Assembly (NCBI GenBank): GCA_002633005.1
Contig: NMRA01000548.1
Span: 172,005-223,000 of the forward strand
Direction of reading: 5' to 3'
DNA length: 50,996 nt
DNA from: Phoronis australis
Taxonomy: Eukaryota > Phoronida > Phoronidae
How positions within the stretch are numbered: position 1 is the stretch's first letter; every line of letters starts with the position of its first letter. The notes beneath the pieces are model-generated. The model searched no databases and had not been told where the DNA came from. It was given only the letters and a program-made list of their open reading frames with translations. Both the position numbers and the translations under genes were made by a program. Shown one piece after another: positions 21,480 to 33,100 of the stretch.

Positions 21480-24400
21480 GAGCCACCCCATGTTAAAGGC
21501 TGGGTGCGCGCTTGTACCGTAGGCCAGTGTACTTGGCCTTCTAGCCTCGTATCAGACTAGAAAGAGGTCAGTCAAGGCAAATTACTCGGATTTTATATTT
21601 TTTAAGCAGCAGAATGAGTGCCAAAACGTTCCATTTTTAGGGGCATGCATGAATGTCATGATAGAGTGTATAGTAGCCAGCACACTACACTGACTCAGGA
21701 CACTTGAAATATCCAAACACTGACATCAAAATTTCGAAATTCCGATAAACACATTTTCGCTAACGCCGTGTTTACTTTTTGTCCTCAAAGTGTGAGCGGA
21801 GTACAGTCTATTCAAATTGCCGGTAATAGCGTGTCCACTTTTATCCCCGAAGTCCCTCATGTCAATTCACGCTAAAAGGAAGTTAGTATTTAAACTCCTT
21901 GAGAATTGGTGCAACCTAATTGCCCGACCGAAGCAAAGAGAACCTTGAAGTCGTTTTACCAGAGTTACAATTTTCTTTCACCTTTGGATTGTAAATTTCA
22001 GTACTGTAATGAAGTAACAAGGAAGACTTATCAAAACTGATGCCATTTTGGAGTGGTTTGCCCAAGGTTTGAATGGTATTGGATTAGCTCTTTTTTATCA
22101 CAGTACTTAAAAGTTTGAATGAAGTTTTACATTCAATCTGCTTAACTTAAACACTTCATACCATGACCATATGTGATTGAATTTAATTACCAACGATTTT
22201 GGTATTTATTCTTCAATTTGTGTAGGCCTACTTTTAATCAAGAAATTTACATGAAAATTAAAAAATAAAAACAAAAGTTTGTGTCACGTCAAGGTAATCC
22301 CGGGTCCCCGCCATTGTGTTGTTCTTCTCCACCCGTGAGCCCGAGTTGTCTAAGAAAAAAATCTAATATTGCTTGAGACGAGTATTATAAAAAAAGTGCG
22401 TGTGTGGAGAATGCAGTATTAGCAATAAATTTTTGTGCTCCCAAAAGAACCATGATCGCCTACAGATGGCACAAGTTCATGCGTCGGACACGGGTATGGC
22501 AGTACACAGTGGAACAAAAGCGGATAAGTTCAGAGGACGGCACGCTGTGCTCATCCCATTGTGAAGAATCTTAGTTCGACCCGTCGCAGAAGCGAAGAGT
22601 TGATGAAGGTTTCTCCAACCTGCAAGTGTATTTCATCAGTATTGATGGACAAAAACGATTTATTATATTGTACCATAGGACATTAATTGAAACGTGATCG
22701 TCAGGCACATGCAGCCTCGGCATCAAATTGTGACTAAGATAGGCCTAATGAATGCGATTGTAGAAAAAAGTTCTCGTCAGTCTATTCTTGTTCAAGATTT
22801 TGTCGCAATGCACGCTATCTAAGCGCGATTGCCCGGCACAAAGGCTGGAATCGGACAATAAACCGAACGAAATAAACGGCGAGGAATCACAGACAATACA
22901 GAAACGAAAATCATTTACCAAAAATAACATCTAGTTATCATCACTACAATTAGATATGATCATTCCTGACAAACGCACTCGGCTCGAAGGAATGAATGTA
23001 AGTGTCCGCTATTCGCCACCGGGCTTTGACGAAAAACGTCGGTTAGATATACAGTTCGAGACACATATTACCCGACACTAAAGTGGTTAGAAATTCAATG
23101 ATGAATCAATATAAGACTGTAATTATCATTCTGAAATCGGGACTCTCCGGAGACTGATCAGCTCCGGCTCGGCTTCATTCGCTGAAGATGTCGGTGCGGT
23201 AGGGTTGATTTTGTACGGCCTCATGATTTTGGTCAGAATAGATTAGTTTATTCTATGCCCATTGATTACTTTCTTTCATTTCTTTATGCAGTGTACATTC
23301 AGATCTAAAATAGTATAATATTTACTATTACTACTTATTTACTAATGTTATTATTGATATATTATAACATATTTGCTTTATTATTCTTTATTTATCATTA
23401 TTTATTTTTATTTCTTTATTCATTGTTTTTATTGATTCGCTGTTACTTATTTAAATTATTTCTTGTGATCCCATACAGTTAACATTCTGGCCATCGTTGG
23501 TCAATAATTTATACTATATAATCATGATATGGACCTCAGTGCATATGGTTTGGTAACCCGCTTGATAATTTTCCATAAGAAGTGTCGAAGGAAGTGTTCT
23601 TTTAAAAGCACATTGAGTCTTACATCATATCGGTGGGTACTTCGGCAGTATGTGTGCTACCTTGGAAACCCCGTCACACTCAGTGACGATGTCGTTTCTT
23701 TAGATTTTTGTTTTGACACGGGTCTTAAAACATCGAGTGAGAAATAAGGTGTTCTTATGTTATTTACTTTGAAGTTGGCCACTTTTACCTGCCGATGTAG
23801 GCTGAATATGCCTTAACTAACTGCTGACAGTTGTTTTTAAAAAGTGTGAATGTTTTACGAGAGCTGGAACGCACCGTAAAAACTATCGTAAATGGACTGT
23901 GTATCCAATAGACGTCTTGGCTATGGGCATATAAGGCAGGTTTATTGGAATGCAGACAGGAATTCCATCTGCTGCTGGTTTTCAACCCCCTACCTCTCTT
24001 GAATCCAGTTTCATTCAACACAACCCACCCTATGCAATTTCGCTACCCATTTCAGATACCATCAGGCGCGGATCCAGTGAACCAGTCTCAAATAGCAACT
24101 CCACTCAATTCCCTTAAAACTACTGCATATTTGTGCTGTGAGTTTGTAGCATGAACATAAGGGTCATCAAATGCAAACTTGGACTAGAAACTCATAGGCA
24201 TAAAGTATAATGTATTAAAGCACAGTCTGATAACCACTTATATTGAGTTGGAACAAACGGAGCAGAGAAATTGACAAATACAATTTCGAGTTCGTTTCGA
24301 GTACAAAGATTAGAGACCGGCCAGTGGTTGTAGCTAGCGATAGTTCAAATTCACCGTGCTGTACTTTTGTTTTCTCTTCCATGCAGTTACCGGGCATTTT

Positions 24401-24568
24401 ACAAAACATTAATTCTTGAAAACACCTTGCCTTGCTGTCCTGCATCGAGATAGGACCCAGGTGATCTGTTAGCGGACTGACGTTCCTTAAATCTTCTCAC
24501 GACTTTGTGGACTTTGTTTACTCGTTTTGTTTACTCATTTATGGCATTTTTTCTTGCCTCTTCATCTT
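21480..24568. other. Intergenic, AT-rich, no gene recognised
   Basis: No coding exon could be supported. A low-complexity T/A stretch rich in TTATT and TTTAT lies at about 23310-23440. A possible degenerate hammerhead-like motif on the minus strand near 22580-22640 is discussed in the findings. Open frames at 23529, 23785 and 24215 look like chance. Confidence 0.4.
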
Positions 24569-26209
24569 TCTTTTAAGGTCCTCTTTTATTCATGACAGTT
24601 TCTAACAATCTGAAAGCTGGGATATAGTATTTTAATGAAAATAAATGTAGACGCCTCTTAAATTAGAATCATTCAATGAAAGTAAGTTCAGCCTGGCTAT
24701 TCATTTTCAATATAGTACTCTAAAAGGCTTCGACGTCGTTAAATTTACTCTCGCTGTGAATGTTAAAAATGGAATAAGTGGAGAAGATAAAATAATAAAA
24801 TAATTTGGACAATGAAGGGAATGCAGTGTGCGTATTTCATTTAACCGGCTATTGAATCTCCCTAGTCAATGGCTTCATGTCTGTCCATTGTCAGCGAGAC
24901 CAATGACACACATAATGGGGAGACTATCTGTTCTTGATTCTGGATAAGCGTCGGCTGTATTTTCATTAATTGAATTCGCCTAGACAAACTCCAAGGTTAG
25001 GACCTTCACACAACCGCGCTTCCATGATCAAAAACGACGTTCACGTACGTGTCTCGATCAATGTGACCAATTACCCTTCAAAGAATGAATTGCTTAAATT
25101 TGCAGATTGAATACAACGATTTTCGCGTTGTTGTCGTAACAAGACACTAAAAATGGGGCTAAACAGTAATGTGTTTTACGCATACAGTAGAAAATAACTC
25201 GCAAGTATTTCTTCACTCTGGCTGTGGTTACAGCAAACTACGAATGATCGTAACCTGAAAGAACAGGGACAGGGGGTAAATACTAGGTCGCTAACAAGTG
25301 ACATGTGATTACAATAGGTTAACAAGGCTAGAGATGTGCTAAGGCTACACTAAATGAGGGAATCTTACCGCTAATTAAACAATGGACTGAGACATAAGAA
25401 ACATGGCAGCTATGGCGAATAGCAAGCGCCATCTATACATGTATGTCATAATTCTCTATACAGAGCAAAACAAGCTATAGGCTAATTCAGTAAGCTCATT
25501 GGCTTTCTTTCCAGCCCGCGTTGACTTGTCGAGTTGTTTAGTCGTTCTCAAAAATACCTTTATAAAACTATTTCTTTGATCTCATGTCCTCGGACGACCA
25601 CACCACTTCCCTCGTTCCACTCGACAGTTCCCAAAATCCTTTAACTGTTATAAATGCGTTTTTCTGATTGCGGTAACAGTGTACATGACAGTCTGGACCC
25701 ACTGTCCCTCCAAGCCTGTTGCTTCCGTTGACTTATTTTGGCATCAGTTTTCTTGCTCTTCTTCCATGACAACAATTTAATTGTTCTGTAATCAGTCCTG
25801 TGAGGAAATCTTTTACACAGGAGAAAAGTGTTCTGACTTTCTACTCATTTTATTGACGACAGAGCCACCCTGAGGAAAGTCTACCTAGAACTGTGTGCTG
25901 TCATTGAAACGCACGTAGTGATCACAGTTCTCCATGGAAGCACTTCAATAGTTTCTGTGTTAGACCCAGCTCCACACAGTCAGGTGCCTTGAATACTTTA
26001 AACCAGGTTTCATTGAACCCGCTCTTTGTAAACAAGAGCTACATGGAGCGTGTGTTTCAATGAGTATTTTTAGATTTATAAGAATGCCCATTAGCACTGC
26101 GTCAAACCCACCCGAATTGAGAAGGTGGCGTCATTTCTGCAAAACATAACTGTTTGTACCGTCTGTCACGGGATGTATAATAATACTTGAGTGCAATGCA
26201 CAAATATGG

Positions 26210-26276
26210 GGTCCTCGGTAGCTCAGTCGGAAGAGCACGAGACCGGTAATCTGGAGACCTGAGGTTGATTCCCACA
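26210..26276 (+). repeat. tRNA-derived SINE-like head (copy 1)
   Basis: A perfect A box (TAGCTCAGTCGG, 26219-26230) and a near-perfect B box (GGTTGATTCCC, 26263-26273) lie at tRNA spacing. The acceptor stem does not pair and the anticodon stem has a mismatch, so a functional tRNA is unlikely. It is followed by a GTGTGAGAG-rich tail and a minisatellite. The same unit recurs at 28858. Confidence 0.65.
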
Positions 26277-26279
26277 GTG

Positions 26280-26475
26280 TGAGAGTGTGAGAGGTGTTGT
26301 GGGACCTGACGTGGGAGCTGGCGTGGGACCTGGCGTGGGAGCTGGCGGCCGGTGCGAGCTGGCGTTCGAGCTGGCGTTCGACCTGACGTGCAAGCTGGCG
26401 TGCGAGCTGGCGTGAGCCGAGCTGGCGTGAGCCGAGCTGGCGTGAGCCGAGCTGACGTGAGAGTGTGAGAGCTAG
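26280..26475 (+). repeat. GAGCTGGCGTG minisatellite (copy 1)
   Basis: Variants of the 11- to 12-base unit GAGCTGGCGTG/GACCTGGCGTG repeat many times, framed by GTGTGAGAG. The matching array at 28925-29120 has a different number and order of variants, as alleles of a minisatellite would. Confidence 0.85.
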
Positions 26476-26600
26476 TGTTTGCTTCTACCTCTTCTTCAGC
26501 AGGTCTGTCTTATGTTTATTACTTTCCTGACCTCCCTGGACAAAATCCTACATGTCCTGTACCTTCACACCCTCCAATCACTTATTTTCACCTGTTTACC

Positions 26601-27190
26601 TCTGATTACTGAGTCACACTCTTGCTTACTATGATGACGTATTTCTCGTAATTTTTATTACCTGTACTGCCCAAGTTTTTTCTTGATATACCGAGTCTAG
26701 ATTTTGCCTATGTGTATTTCCATGGCACTGCTCATGTTTTTTTGTCTTCAATATTTTAAGCAAAGACACTTCACAATTTTGAATTTGACAAACTGAAAGC
26801 GGTCGTAGCCAACGCCTCGGGTACTTCGTCGGCGCACACACGCCTGCTAGGTGTCGCTACGGTCCGTGACGCTATAATAGCAAAGACGCTAACAAGACTA
26901 TTCACCAAGGCCGCCGCCATTATTGTGTCATGGACCGTGGCGACACCTAGCGGGTGTGTGTGGGCCAACGAAGTACGCAAGGCATTCACTATGGCCGATC
27001 TTAGTTTGCCAAATTCAAAATTGTCAGTGAAGTGTCTTTGTTTAAAATATTGAAAACAAAAAACAAGAGCACTGTAATGGAAAAATACACATAGGCAAAA
27101 TATAGAGTAAACCAAGAAAAAATTTGGGCAGCAAAGGTAATATAAATTACGAGAAATAAATCATAAGCAAGAGGGAGACTCAGTAATAAG
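26601..27190. repeat. Diverged inverted repeat with 272- to 280-base arms
   Basis: The left arm (26601-26880) matches the reverse complement of the right arm (26919-27190) along its length with many substitutions and small indels. Anchors are TTGCCTATGTGTATTT, AAAGACACTTCAC, TTTTGAATTTG and CTAGGTGTCGC. The spacer (26881-26918) appears in reverse orientation at about 29534-29570 in the second haplotype-like copy. The arms are too diverged for a simple library palindrome artefact. It is probably two inverted copies of one repeat, or a foldback element. Confidence 0.75.
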
Positions 27191-28857
27191 AGCTGAGTAG
27201 ATGAAAGTAGGTTATTGGAGANTCTTTTAAGATCCTCTTTTATTCATGACAGTTTCTAATAATCTGAAAGCTGGGATATAGTATTTTAATGAAAATAAAT
27301 GTAGACGCCTCTTAAATTAGAATCATTCAATGAAAATAAGTTCAGCCTGGCTATTCATTTCCAATATAGTACTCTAAAAGGCTTCGACGTCGTTAAATTT
27401 ACTCTCGCTATGAATGTTAAAAATGTAAGTGGAGAAGATAAAATAATAAAATAGTTTGGACAATGAAGGGAATGCATAGTGCGTATTTCATTCAACCGGC
27501 TATTGAATCTCCCTAGTCAATGGCTTCATGTCTGTCCATTGTCAGCGAGACCAATGACACACATAATGGGGAGACTATCTGTTCTTGATTCTTGATAGGC
27601 GTCGGCTGTATTTTCGTTAACTGAATTCGCCTAGACAAACTGCAAGGTTAGGACCTTCACACAACCGCACTTCCATGATAAAAACGACGTTCACGTACGT
27701 GTCTCGATCAATGTGACCAATTACCCTTCAAAGAATGAATTGCTTAAATTTGCAGATTGGATACAACGATTTTCGCGTTGTTGTCGTAACAATTAGAAAC
27801 TCAAAATGGGGCTAAACAGTAATGTGTTTTACGCATACAGTAGAAAATAACTCGCAAGTATTTCTTCACTGTTTATTGGTTACAGCAAACTACGAATGAT
27901 CGTAACCTGAAAGAACAGAGACAGGGGGTAAATACTAGGTCGCTAACAAGTGACATGTGATTACAATAGGTTAACAAGGCTAGAAATGTGCTAAGGCTAC
28001 ACTAAATGAGGGAATCTTACCGCTAATTAAACAATGGACTGAGACATAAGAAACATGGCAGCTATGGCGAATAGCAAGCGCCATCTATATGTCATAATTC
28101 TCTATACAGAGCAAAACAAGCTATAGGCTCATAATCCAGTAAGCTCATTGGCTTTCTTTCCAGCTCGCGTTGACTTGTCGAGTTGTTTAGTCGTTCTCAA
28201 AAATACCTTTATAAAACTATTTCTTTGATCTCAAGTCCTCGGACGACCACACCATTCCCTCGTTCCACTCAGTTCCCAAAATCCTTTAACTGTTATGCGT
28301 TTTACTGATTGCGTTAACAGTGTACACATGCAGTCTGGACCCACTGTCCCTCCAAGCCTGTTGCTTCCGTTGACTCAGTTGTTTTGGCATCAGTTTTCTT
28401 GCTCTTCTTCTATGACATCAATTTAATTGTTCTGTAATCAGTTCTGTGAGGAAATCTTTTACACAGGAGAAAAGTGTTCTGACTTTCTACTCATTTTATT
28501 GACGACAGAGCCACCCTGAGGAAAGTCTATACCTAGAACTGTGTGCTGTCATTGAAACGCACGTGATCACAGTTCTCCATGGAAGCATTTCAATAGTTTC
28601 TGTGTTAGACCCAGCTCCACACAGTGAGGTGCCTTGAATACTTTAAACCAGGTTTCATTGAACCCGCTCTTTGTAAACAAGAGCTACATGGAGCGTGTGT
28701 TTCAATGAGTATTTTTTTAATTAAAAGAATGCTCATTAGCATTGCGTCAAACCCACCCGAATTGACTAGAAGGTGTCTTCATCTCTGCAAAACATAACTG
28801 TTTGTGCCGTCTGTCACGGGATTTATAATAATACTTGAGTGCAATGCACAAATATGG

Positions 28858-28924
28858 GGTCCTCGGTAGCTCAGTCGGAAGAGCACGAGACCGGTAATCT
28901 GGGGACCTGAGGTTGATTCCCCGC
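28858..28924 (+). repeat. tRNA-derived SINE-like head (copy 2)
   Basis: Second copy of the unit at 26210, with the A box at 28867-28878 and the B box at 28911-28921. Confidence 0.65.
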
Positions 28925-29120
28925 CACAGTGTGAGAGTGTGAGAGTGTGACAGGGTTGTGGGACCTGCGGCGTGGGAGCTGGCGTGGGACCTGGCGTGGG
29001 AGCTGGCGTGAGAGCTTGGCGTGCGAGCTGGCGGCCGGTGCGAGCTGGCGTTCGACCTGACGTGCAAGCTGGCGTGCGAGCTGGCGTAAGAGCTGGCGTG
29101 AGACATAGTGTGAGAGTGTG
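28925..29120 (+). repeat. GAGCTGGCGTG minisatellite (copy 2)
   Basis: Allelic counterpart of 26280-26475 with rearranged units. A long minus-strand frame here is only the translation of the repeat. Confidence 0.85.
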
Positions 29121-29587
29121 AGAGCTAGTGTTTGCTCATACCTCTTCTTCAGCAGGTCTGTCTTATGTTTATTACTTTCCTGACCTCCCTGGACAAAATC
29201 CTACATGTCCCGTACCTTCACACCCTCCAATCACTTATTTTCACCTGTTTACCTCTGATTACTGAGTCACACTCTTGCTTACTATGATGACGTATTTCTC
29301 GTAATTTTTATTACCTGTACTGCCCAATTTTTTTCTTGATATACCGAGTCTAGATTTTGCCTATGTGTATTTCCATGGCACTGCTCATGTTTTTTTGTCT
29401 TCAATATTTTAAGCAAAGACACTTCACAATTTTGAATTTGACAAACTGAAAGCGGTCGTAGTCTACGCCTCGGGTACTTCGTCGGCGCACACACGTTCGC
29501 TAGGTGTCGCCACAGTCCGAGACGCTATAGTAGCGACGGCCTTTGTGAATAGTCTTGCTAACGTCTTTGGGTTGAGCATCTGCGCTT

Positions 29588-29600
29588 CCACCAGAGGGCG
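29588..29600 (+). promoter_or_regulatory. CTCF-like motif upstream of EIF1AD
   Basis: CCACCAGAGGGCG fits the CTCF core consensus CCASYAGRKGGCR at every position. It lies about 570 bases before the EIF1AD start codon, at the junction between repeat DNA and the gene. CTCF is conserved in bilaterians with a similar motif. Occupancy is inferred, not shown. Confidence 0.45.
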
Positions 29601-30171
29601 GCATATTTCGAGATACATTTCCGGTTGTGCAATATGGCAGTTCACGCGTTTGCCAGCGAAATAAGAGTTGTCTTGGTTATTACTTCATCACTTGAAATTG
29701 ATAGCGTCAGTTCCTAACGATTGTGGAGTCTTACAATTATGGCGTACTAGATTAAACCTCCCTGGGTAAGAAGCTCATTGGGGCTTTAGATTCAACGGAC
29801 ACGAGCTTGAGAATCGGATTCGGAATTCTGGACTGCGTGAAGGCGAAACTTTCGGCGAAAGTCAAAAGTGTCAATATTCCCACTGCTTCCGGGACTCCAA
29901 AATCTTACAAGAACTGATTGAATATCAGCCTGCAAAGTCGACGTCAACAAGTTGCTTTTACTTAGCTTTGTGTCTTTTATCTGGGCTTTCTGTGAAGCCA
30001 AAACTTTCCTTCACCCAGGGAGAGTTGTCTCGAGACCTTGGACTTAGCGTGGAATATTCCACAGCTATACTTCATCATCTCAGTCTTTCCGTGTTGTTAT
30101 TACGGGTGAAACAAGCTTTTTATTACAACTTGTTCATTGTTTGACGTTGTTGTTGAACTATTTCCGCTGAA
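29601..30171 (+). promoter_or_regulatory. Presumed EIF1AD promoter and 5' UTR
   Basis: This stretch is free of recognised repeats and less AT-rich at its left end, with CAATATGGCAG and ATTATGGCG that resemble YY1-type sites. There is no clear TATA box. The transcription start cannot be placed. The start codon at 30172 sits in a usable context (GAAATGT). Confidence 0.4.
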
Positions 30172-33100
30172 ATGTCAAAAGCTACTAAAAGGAAACATGT
30201 TACAAGAGAGGTACTAGATGATTATGTGCTTCCTTCGGAGGACCAGCAAATAGTTAGAGTAAGTTGCTTTCACCACAGCACTTGTGTTCTCGGTGAAACA
30301 TTCCATCACAAAAATCAACTTTTGATTTAGACCACATATGCTAACACCATTGTGAAAGTGGTGTCAAATTGTTCCTTTGTCAAAATCAGTTTTCGCCTTA
30401 CATTCATGTATGATCTTGCACCATGTTTGAAATATTGTGATCCATGTTTCACATTCTTAAGCCATGTCTAAAAACTCCAGAGCCATGTTTAAAACTTTTA
30501 AGCCATGTTTGAAGAACCAGAGTTACATTACAAGACTAGTGATTGAAGTAGTGTTCCATCGAGGTTCTTAGTTTTTTTAATTAGCTGTGAGGAAATTAAG
30601 ATACAAAAACACTATGTTTTGAGTTTTTGTTCAGGGAGAACCCTGCAAAATACTAGTAAAGGGATTCCAAAAATTTGTCAGTTTGTTGTTGCTGGAGACT
30701 AGACTCTTCAAGTTGTTTTGTTGCGTCATGGCATTCCACACGCCAAGTGTGGTCTAGATAGAGGAATCATAAATTTTCAGTTCTTTGCAAACCTGCAAAT
30801 CACTACTCATCTGAATAATTTTCAAGTTGAGACGATTTTTATGGCCAAAATCAAAAATTTGCTTCTTTAATGGAATGGTTATTTATAATTGCTTTAAATC
30901 ATAAGTCATGTTTCAAAAGTAATGATTCCAAAATAAAGGTGCTTATTTTTCTGTACAATACATAGTGACATGCTTGAAACAGGAGCAAATGGTTTGTTAT
31001 ACAGTAACTGTAGTTGTTTCTGTGAGTTAGCAAAACAGGAACTGAAATCGCCAAATGCCGTTGGCAGGAGCCAAAAATGAGGTACCTGAAGTGAACAGCC
31101 AGTGAACTTGGCTGATGTCACCCAGTTGGCATTTTTTCTTTCTAGTTGCTGCAATGAAAATTAGGAGCATCACACCTGCTCGTTAGTGACCAATTTCACC
31201 ATTTGGGGCCCAATACTTCATGCGTAGGCCTACCAGGCTTGAGGGAGACCAACACGATTGGACGATTTTGATTTTTGTCAAACGATCCTGTCTGCTTACT
31301 CGTATAGTATTTTGATTAGGTGCTCGCGTGTGATGTGGTGATTTCATGGCAACCTGGGATTTTTTACCAGGTTACCAAACAAAATCTGAGTTTGCATTAG
31401 CGACCTGCAGGTCGACCCCTATAGTGAAAAGAGTTGTACATTCATGGAAGTATTTGGATTTTTTGCCCTCAGAGAACCCTGATACTAAAGAGTTATAAAG
31501 GGAATTATGCTAATTAAAGATAAAAAGGTTAAAGTATCAAGCTCAAACTTTGAATGCAGTGTAACTACATTACAACAAACCTCCCATGATCTTTCTACAG
31601 AAAGGTTTAGTGAAGTTTGGTGTTAACCAAATCAGGAATATTAGTAGCAAACAAATTTGCCGTTGCGCTCATTGTAACATATTTGGACTAACTGTATCAC
31701 AGTTGCCATACACTCTCAGGTATAGATCTATGGACTGACTGTATCACAGTTGCCATACACTCTCAAGTATCCAACTGAGCAGTGAGTACTTAAGAAAACT
31801 CAAGATTCTTTTTCAAATTGGATTTTTCTCGAGTAAGATGAATGTGTGGTAACTATAAGCTGGAATTCTGTTTACAATTCTGCTTGGTGATAGAGGAAAG
31901 ATTGTGGAGACTTGTATTTTATGTATTTTTCAAGTTTATGTTTACTTTTTGAAACTGCCATTTGCTACGTGATTGTGTTTAGTACAGATATCAGGTTTTG
32001 TTCCCAGGTGGTCGCCAGCAAGGGAAACAATCTCCATGAAGTTGAGACTCCTAGTGGCCTGAAGTATTTAGCCAGCATGCCCACCAAGTTCAGGAAGAAT
32101 GTGTGGATCAAAAGAGGTAGTTATTAACTCCCGTGGTTATGCTAGCAACAAAAATGCTGGGATTGATACATGTTTTGACAAACTTTGACACAGAATGCGG
32201 CTTTTTAACCAGATGTCATTCATTCCAACATCTTGTGTGATGTTGTGTGAGAGAATCAAAGACTGGATCATTGTGGTGTCAACTAATTGCTTTTCTGGTT
32301 TCAGGAATGCCCACAATTTTACATTCATTTCTAATTACCGAAAATACATTCCACTCAGTTTACAGGTGCATCTTGCCCTGTTTACAGTAGTTGGCCAACA
32401 AATTAAATTCCAATTGGGCCTTTTGCTTTCATAATACTGTTTTCATAATCCGTACCATGATAAGATTCCATTTCTGTAATCAACTCAAGTCCCAACCAAG
32501 GCATACGTGCACCATCTTCGAATCCACAATTTTAGGGTTAGCCAACCTCGATAAATTCTGAAGCATTTTGTTGAGATGCTTACAGTTCTGCTCTTGTTGG
32601 TAACAACAGAATCCTGTCACAGTAAGGAATATTGTGAGTCAAATGACATTGTGAATAAAGTTGTGATTATTTTCTCAATTTGTGGGTGTCAGTTTGAAAG
32701 TAAGGTATGTTTTTGTCAGGTTGCTAGTATGCGTTTTGAGTTAAGAATTGGTAAATGTATTTTCTTGGTGAATAAATCTTTGAGGATAATTTGATTATAC
32801 TGTGACCTATATTGCTGCTGCGTCACTCAAAGGTCCGAATTATTGATAATTTTGAATCGCAAAGCGCAAATATTGTTATTTTTCCGTTAATGTCTATTTT
32901 ATGTGATATTGGGAAATAGAAATAGTACTTATAGGTAAAACAGTAGACAGGGGTGTCAGCAGTATGCTAACATGTTGAAAATATGCTGCTGGTGGTTTGT
33001 GACACTTAAAACAGGTTCCACTTTGTCAGCAATAATAGTCACTCTTAGTAGCTGATCATGTTTAGTGGAAAGTCTTAGAGTGATTTTAGAAACAGGAAAG

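Larger units (their letters stand above)
24569..26880 (+). repeat. 2.3 kb duplicated segment, copy 1
   Basis: This segment recurs at 27222-29533 in the same orientation. Substitutions and small indels are scattered throughout, while single-copy landmarks such as the tRNA-like repeat and the GAGCTGGCGTG minisatellite keep their order. Copy 2 begins at the base right after a lone N (27221). Together with the similar N-bounded duplications at 13.6 and 43.3 kb, this is best explained as two haplotypes laid end to end. No protein-coding gene was recognised inside. Confidence 0.85.
27222..29533 (+). repeat. 2.3 kb duplicated segment, copy 2
   Basis: Second copy of 24569-26880, starting just after the lone N at 27221. 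It runs directly into the EIF1AD upstream region, whereas copy 1 runs into the inverted repeat. See copy 1 for the reasons to regard this as a haplotype duplicate. Confidence 0.85.

Noticed and set aside
26210-26276. Functional tRNA gene (also at 2571 and 28858)
   Set aside because: The A and B boxes are good, but acceptor and anticodon stems do not pair properly; tRNA-derived repeats are more likely.
26280-26475. CRISPR-like array
   Set aside because: Short degenerate tandem units without spacers, in eukaryotic DNA.
28747-29106. Minus-strand SHASSYASSHAS frame
   Set aside because: Translation of the GAGCTGGCGTG minisatellite; there is no independent coding evidence.
31402-31428. Vector-like string: CGACCTGCAGGTCGAC followed by CCCTATAGTGA, resembling a cloning site and the end of a T7 promoter
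   Set aside because: The match stops after 11 bases of the T7-like part and the flanks read as ordinary intron with no vector backbone. A vector screen would settle it.
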